From JAKZSU01 sp047517485 (GTDB lineage: Bacteria; Pseudomonadota; Alphaproteobacteria; UBA7887), in NCBI GenBank assembly GCA_047517485.1, contig JAKZSU010000029.1, positions 1 to 17,975 on the forward strand: a stretch of 17,975 bases of DNA, given 5' to 3'. The position numbers and the translations under genes were made by a program. Every line of letters begins with the position of its first letter. The stretch's first letter is position 1. A model generated the notes under the pieces. The model made no database searches, was not told the origin of the DNA, and was given only the letters and a program-made list of their open reading frames with translations. Shown here piece by piece: positions 15,449 through 17,975 of the stretch.

Positions 15449-16645
15449 CTATTTTCGGTGCGTAATACCGCCGATTTCGCGCGGCGGGTGCGCCGCCATG
15501 GCTTCTTCGATCGGATCGCAGCCCCAGCCCGGCCGGTCGGGCAAAACGAAGTGCCCGTTCTCGAACTCGGGGGCGTGGGTGAACAGTTCGTCGCGCCACG
15601 GCACTTCGTCGATATCGATCTCCATAATCCGGAAATTCGCCACGCAAGCGGAGAAATGCGCGTTCATGAAGCTCGACAGATGACCATAGAAATTATGCGG
15701 CGCGATGTTGACCTCGTGGGCTTCGGCGAGCGCCGCGATCTTGAGCGATTGCGCGACCCCGTTCCAGATCGCATCAATGATCGCCACGTCCATCGACTTG
15801 TTCTCGAAATAGGGGCGGAACTCACGAATGCCGATTAGTGTCTCGCACCCCGAAATCGGTGTCTTCGAGGCGCGCCGCACCTCGGCGAGCGCCACCGCGT
15901 CGTAGGAATCGATTTCGATCCAGAACAGCCCGAGCGGCTCGAGCGCCTGGACGATCTGCAGCAAACCCTCGGTCTTGGCGTTGAAATTGAGGTCGAGCAG
16001 GATGTCCATGTCGGGCCCCGCGCCATCGCGGAAGGCCTCGAGCTCGGCAACCAGATGTTTGAGCAAGTCGCGTTCGACATTGAGCTCCGGATGGCCGCCC
16101 GGCACGTTGAATCCCGGCGCCCAGATCGCCGGTTCGCGGTCGAAGCGAAAGATATTGGTCTTGAGGCCGGAAAAGCCCTTGTCCTTGACTTCCTTGCCGA
16201 GCGCACGTACGTCGTCGAGCGAGGTGACCCCGCCGGCTGCGTGGACCTCGCGGTCCATCACCCGATAGGTGCCGCAATGCGACCAGTAGACCCGCAGCCG
16301 GTCGCGGATCGGCCCACCGAACAGGCTGTACGCGGGTACGCCCAAGGCCTTCGCCTTGACGTCGATCAACGCGTTCTCGATCGCCGCCAGCCCTTGCGCC
16401 ACCACCCCGCCGGCGGCCGGTCGGGTCGCCGCGTAGAGATCGAAAAAGATCGCTTCGGTGGCGTGCGGATCGGCGCCCACGACGCGGTTGGCCATCGCCT
16501 CGATCACCGCGGTCACGCCCGGCGAGCCGAACCCTTCCTGGTATTCACTCCATCCCACCAAGCCATCATCGGTGATGATCTTGCAGAACGAGAAATTGCG
16601 CCATCCGGCATCGCAATGCCGGGTCTCGACCGCACTGACCTTCAT
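15449..16645 (-). CDS. Enolase superfamily enzyme (mandelate racemase / muconate lactonizing type)
   Basis: The 398-residue protein has the N-terminal capping domain (WRNFSFCKIITDDGLVGWSEYQEGFG) and the C-terminal barrel. Metal ligands appear at Asp218 (LLDLNFN), Glu244 (WIEID) and Glu268 (GCETLIG). Lys162 (GLKTN) and His317 (APHNFYGHL) are candidate acid/base residues. The second Lys of a KxK motif is Asn, which points to a dehydratase-like rather than a racemase-like mechanism. Family members dehydrate sugar acids or racemise and cycloisomerise carboxylates; the substrate here is not identifiable. AGGGAG precedes ATG 16645 with 7 nt spacing. It lies 30 nt after the class IV aminotransferase on the same strand, probably in one operon. 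Confidence 0.85.
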   Translation of the reverse strand: MKVSAVETRHCDAGWRNFSFCKIITDDGLVGWSEYQEGFGSPGVTAVIEAMANRVVGADPHATEAIFFDLYAATRPAAGGVVAQGLAAIENALIDVKAKALGVPAYSLFGGPIRDRLRVYWSHCGTYRVMDREVHAAGGVTSLDDVRALGKEVKDKGFSGLKTNIFRFDREPAIWAPGFNVPGGHPELNVERDLLKHLVAELEAFRDGAGPDMDILLDLNFNAKTEGLLQIVQALEPLGLFWIEIDSYDAVALAEVRRASKTPISGCETLIGIREFRPYFENKSMDVAIIDAIWNGVAQSLKIAALAEAHEVNIAPHNFYGHLSSFMNAHFSACVANFRIMEIDIDEVPWRDELFTHAPEFENGHFVLPDRPGWGCDPIEEAMAAHPPREIGGITHRK

Positions 16646-16675
16646 GGCGTATCTCCCTAAATCCGATTTATTTTT

Positions 16676-17515
16676 CTAGACCGTCTCGCCCTTGGCGTAG
16701 GCGAAATAAAGCTCACGCGCGTGGGCGAAAACCGAACCCGGTTGCAGATCGCGGTCCTCGTAACGGATGATCGGCAGCACCTTGCCGAGATTGCCCGTCG
16801 AGAATAACTCGTCCGCGGTGGCCAAATCTTCTGCCGATACCGTGGTCTCGCGGGTCTCCACACCGGCCTCGTTCAACAGCGCCATGACCCGCCGCCGGGT
16901 CACCCCGTCGAGAAACGTTCCATTCGGTTCCGGTGTCGTCGCCACGCCATTCTTGACCAGCCAAAGATTCGAGGTGCCGAGTTCGACGACGTGGCCGGTG
17001 CCGTCGCGCATCACCGCATTGTCGAACCCCTTATCCTGGGCTTCTTTCAGCGCCAGCGAGGTATTGGGATAGAGGCACGCCGCCTTGGCCAGGGTCGGCG
17101 CCATGTTGGGGTCGGGGCGGCGAAAACTCGACAGACAGACCGACAGCCCGCTTGGCGCCGGCATCGGCACCTCGAACAGCGTAAGTGAAAAACGCGCCTC
17201 GCCTTCGGGCTGCAGGAACCCGTCCTCGGCCCACAGCGCCGGGCGGATATATAGCTCGGCGTCGGCGGCAAAGCGCTTCACCCCGTCGATCGCCAGGTCG
17301 CACAGCGCAGTAACGGCGAGGTCGGTCTTCAGGCCCATCACCTCGGCCGAGCGCAGCAGGCGCGCGCAATGCAGATCGAGGTCCGGCGCCTGGCGGGCAA
17401 ACGCACGCGCGCCGTCGAACACGGTCGAGCCATGCATGAAGCTCTGGGTCATCGGGCCCATCACCTTTGGGCTTCCGTCGTGCCACGCGTCTTCAAAAAA
17501 TGTAATCGCCGTCAT
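16676..17515 (-). CDS. Class IV (branched-chain / D-amino acid-like) aminotransferase
   Basis: The 279-residue fold-type IV PLP enzyme shows FMHGSTVFDGARAF (27-40), LYIRPALW (88-95), the Schiff-base Lys144 in TLAKAACLYPN, GFDNAVMRDGTGHVVELGTSNLWLV (163-187) with Glu179, and GTFLDGVTRRRVMALL. Relatives include IlvE, D-amino acid aminotransferase and aminodeoxychorismate lyase. The GHVVELGTSNLW pattern is IlvE-like, but at under 280 residues this protein is short for IlvE, so substrate is left open. ATG 17515 is preferred over GTG 17518 because GAGGAG then sits 5 nt upstream. It is first in a two-gene unit with the enolase-superfamily gene, suggesting catabolism of a hydroxy- or amino-acid. Confidence 0.85.
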   Translation of the reverse strand: MTAITFFEDAWHDGSPKVMGPMTQSFMHGSTVFDGARAFARQAPDLDLHCARLLRSAEVMGLKTDLAVTALCDLAIDGVKRFAADAELYIRPALWAEDGFLQPEGEARFSLTLFEVPMPAPSGLSVCLSSFRRPDPNMAPTLAKAACLYPNTSLALKEAQDKGFDNAVMRDGTGHVVELGTSNLWLVKNGVATTPEPNGTFLDGVTRRRVMALLNEAGVETRETTVSAEDLATADELFSTGNLGKVLPIIRYEDRDLQPGSVFAHARELYFAYAKGETV

Positions 17516-17612
17516 CACCGCTCCTCAAGCCAATCGGCGCGCACCATAACGGGCATTGGCAATCAACATAAGCCAGAAATAATCCCAATTTTTGGCGATT
17601 ACACCCCACCGA

Positions 17613-17823
17613 CCGTGAGCAAAGCGAACGGCAAGCGCGACCGCGCGCCCGACCTTATGCGAGGCAGCCTGCGTGGCGCCTGAACGCGCTTTAATATTCG
17701 GAACCCAGTCTCTCTCGTCATCCAGCCCGCACCACCGCCCGTGAGCGCAGCGAACGGCAAGCGCGACCGCGCGCCCGAGCCAATGCGAGGACAGCCTGCG
17801 TGGCGCTTGAACGCGCTTTAAAA
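17613..17823 (+). repeat. Structured repeat array 3 (two copies, 126 nt apart)
   Basis: Cores start GGCAAGCGCG at 17630 and 17756, in the same orientation as arrays 1 and 2. The head hairpins (17613-17631 and 17739-17757) differ from the others. Arms are CCGTGAGC and GCGAACGG with 3-nt loops AAA or GCA, pairing CCGT/ACGG and GC/GC around a tandem G-A/A-G mismatch. Between the copies is a unique stretch of about 45 nt. This array lies about 100 nt upstream of the class IV aminotransferase start, so it is not confined to convergent gaps unless the next gene, beyond the window, changes the picture. Confidence 0.9.
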
Positions 17824-17975
17824 ACACGCCCTTTAAACCGGGATTCCCCAATTGGCTCTCCCAGGTTGGCGATGATGGTAACAGGATGCGCTTCCCACGG
17901 CGACTCCGGCAGTAAACCGGCGCGCCAAAACGGGCCCCGCTCCATATCTACCTGATTTGGAGACGGGAATCGCTG
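17824..17975. other. Window-end region without a recognised gene
   Basis: No convincing gene, RNA or terminator was recognised in these last 152 nt. A minus-strand frame starting at ATG 17945 runs back into repeat array 3 and has no recognisable domain. The stretch may be the 5' or 3' flank of a gene outside the window. Confidence 0.4.

Noticed and set aside
15424..15450. Intrinsic terminator after the enolase-superfamily gene
   Set aside because: The only stem (GCCT/AGGC) is 4 bp with no U-tract.
17718..17945. Small minus-strand gene at the window end
   Set aside because: It reads into repeat array 3, has no clear ribosome site and no recognisable domain.

Overview
The window is high-GC chromosomal DNA from an alphaproteobacterium, most likely Rhodospirillales-like. 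Supporting signs are a PhaR-type polyhydroxyalkanoate (PHA) regulator beside PHA genes, a metX-metW / chorismate mutase / tyrA neighbourhood typical of the class, a DUF2125 protein, a B12-dependent class II ribonucleotide reductase, and an alphaproteobacterial-type LexA box (GTTC-N7-GTTC). No tRNA, rRNA, CRISPR array, transposase or phage gene was found.

Layout. 1-2590 (+): a class III omega-amino-acid:pyruvate-type aminotransferase, then a degenerate EAL-like protein whose N-terminus appears frameshifted. 2606-2975: a four-copy structured repeat array between convergent genes. 2985-5814: a PHA block with phaR (-), a PhaC-like Cys-His-Asp alpha/beta hydrolase (+) and a phaB-like reductase broken by an amber codon and a frameshift. 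5816-6342: three tandem hairpins, then an AhpD-like CxxC protein. 6367-7143: an orphan class I methyltransferase. 7131-7404: a second repeat array of three copies. 7407-9242 (-): metX-metW for methionine synthesis. 9386-11156 (+): chorismate mutase with a degenerate prephenate-dehydratase-like tail, then tyrA, for aromatic amino acids. 11165-12247 (-): a DUF2125 envelope protein. 12305-12958 (+): a GST. 12975-15308 (-): nrdJ with a LexA box over its likely promoter. 15449-17515 (-): a two-gene unit of class IV aminotransferase then enolase-superfamily enzyme. 17613-17823: a third repeat array of two copies.

The most unusual content is the repeat family. Nine copies lie in three arrays, all in the same orientation. 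Each copy is a head hairpin whose sequence varies while its pairing is largely kept, followed by a nearly invariant core of about 65 nt. The core holds a second hairpin whose four-base loop is the main variable spot. Two arrays fill the gaps between convergent genes, and one head hairpin contains the stop codon of the methyltransferase gene. The PHA block also carries three TGC-N3-GCA dyads, in the phaR upstream region, at the phaC-like start and ahead of phaB, which fit PhaR operators. All function calls come from reading sequence motifs; no database search was possible.
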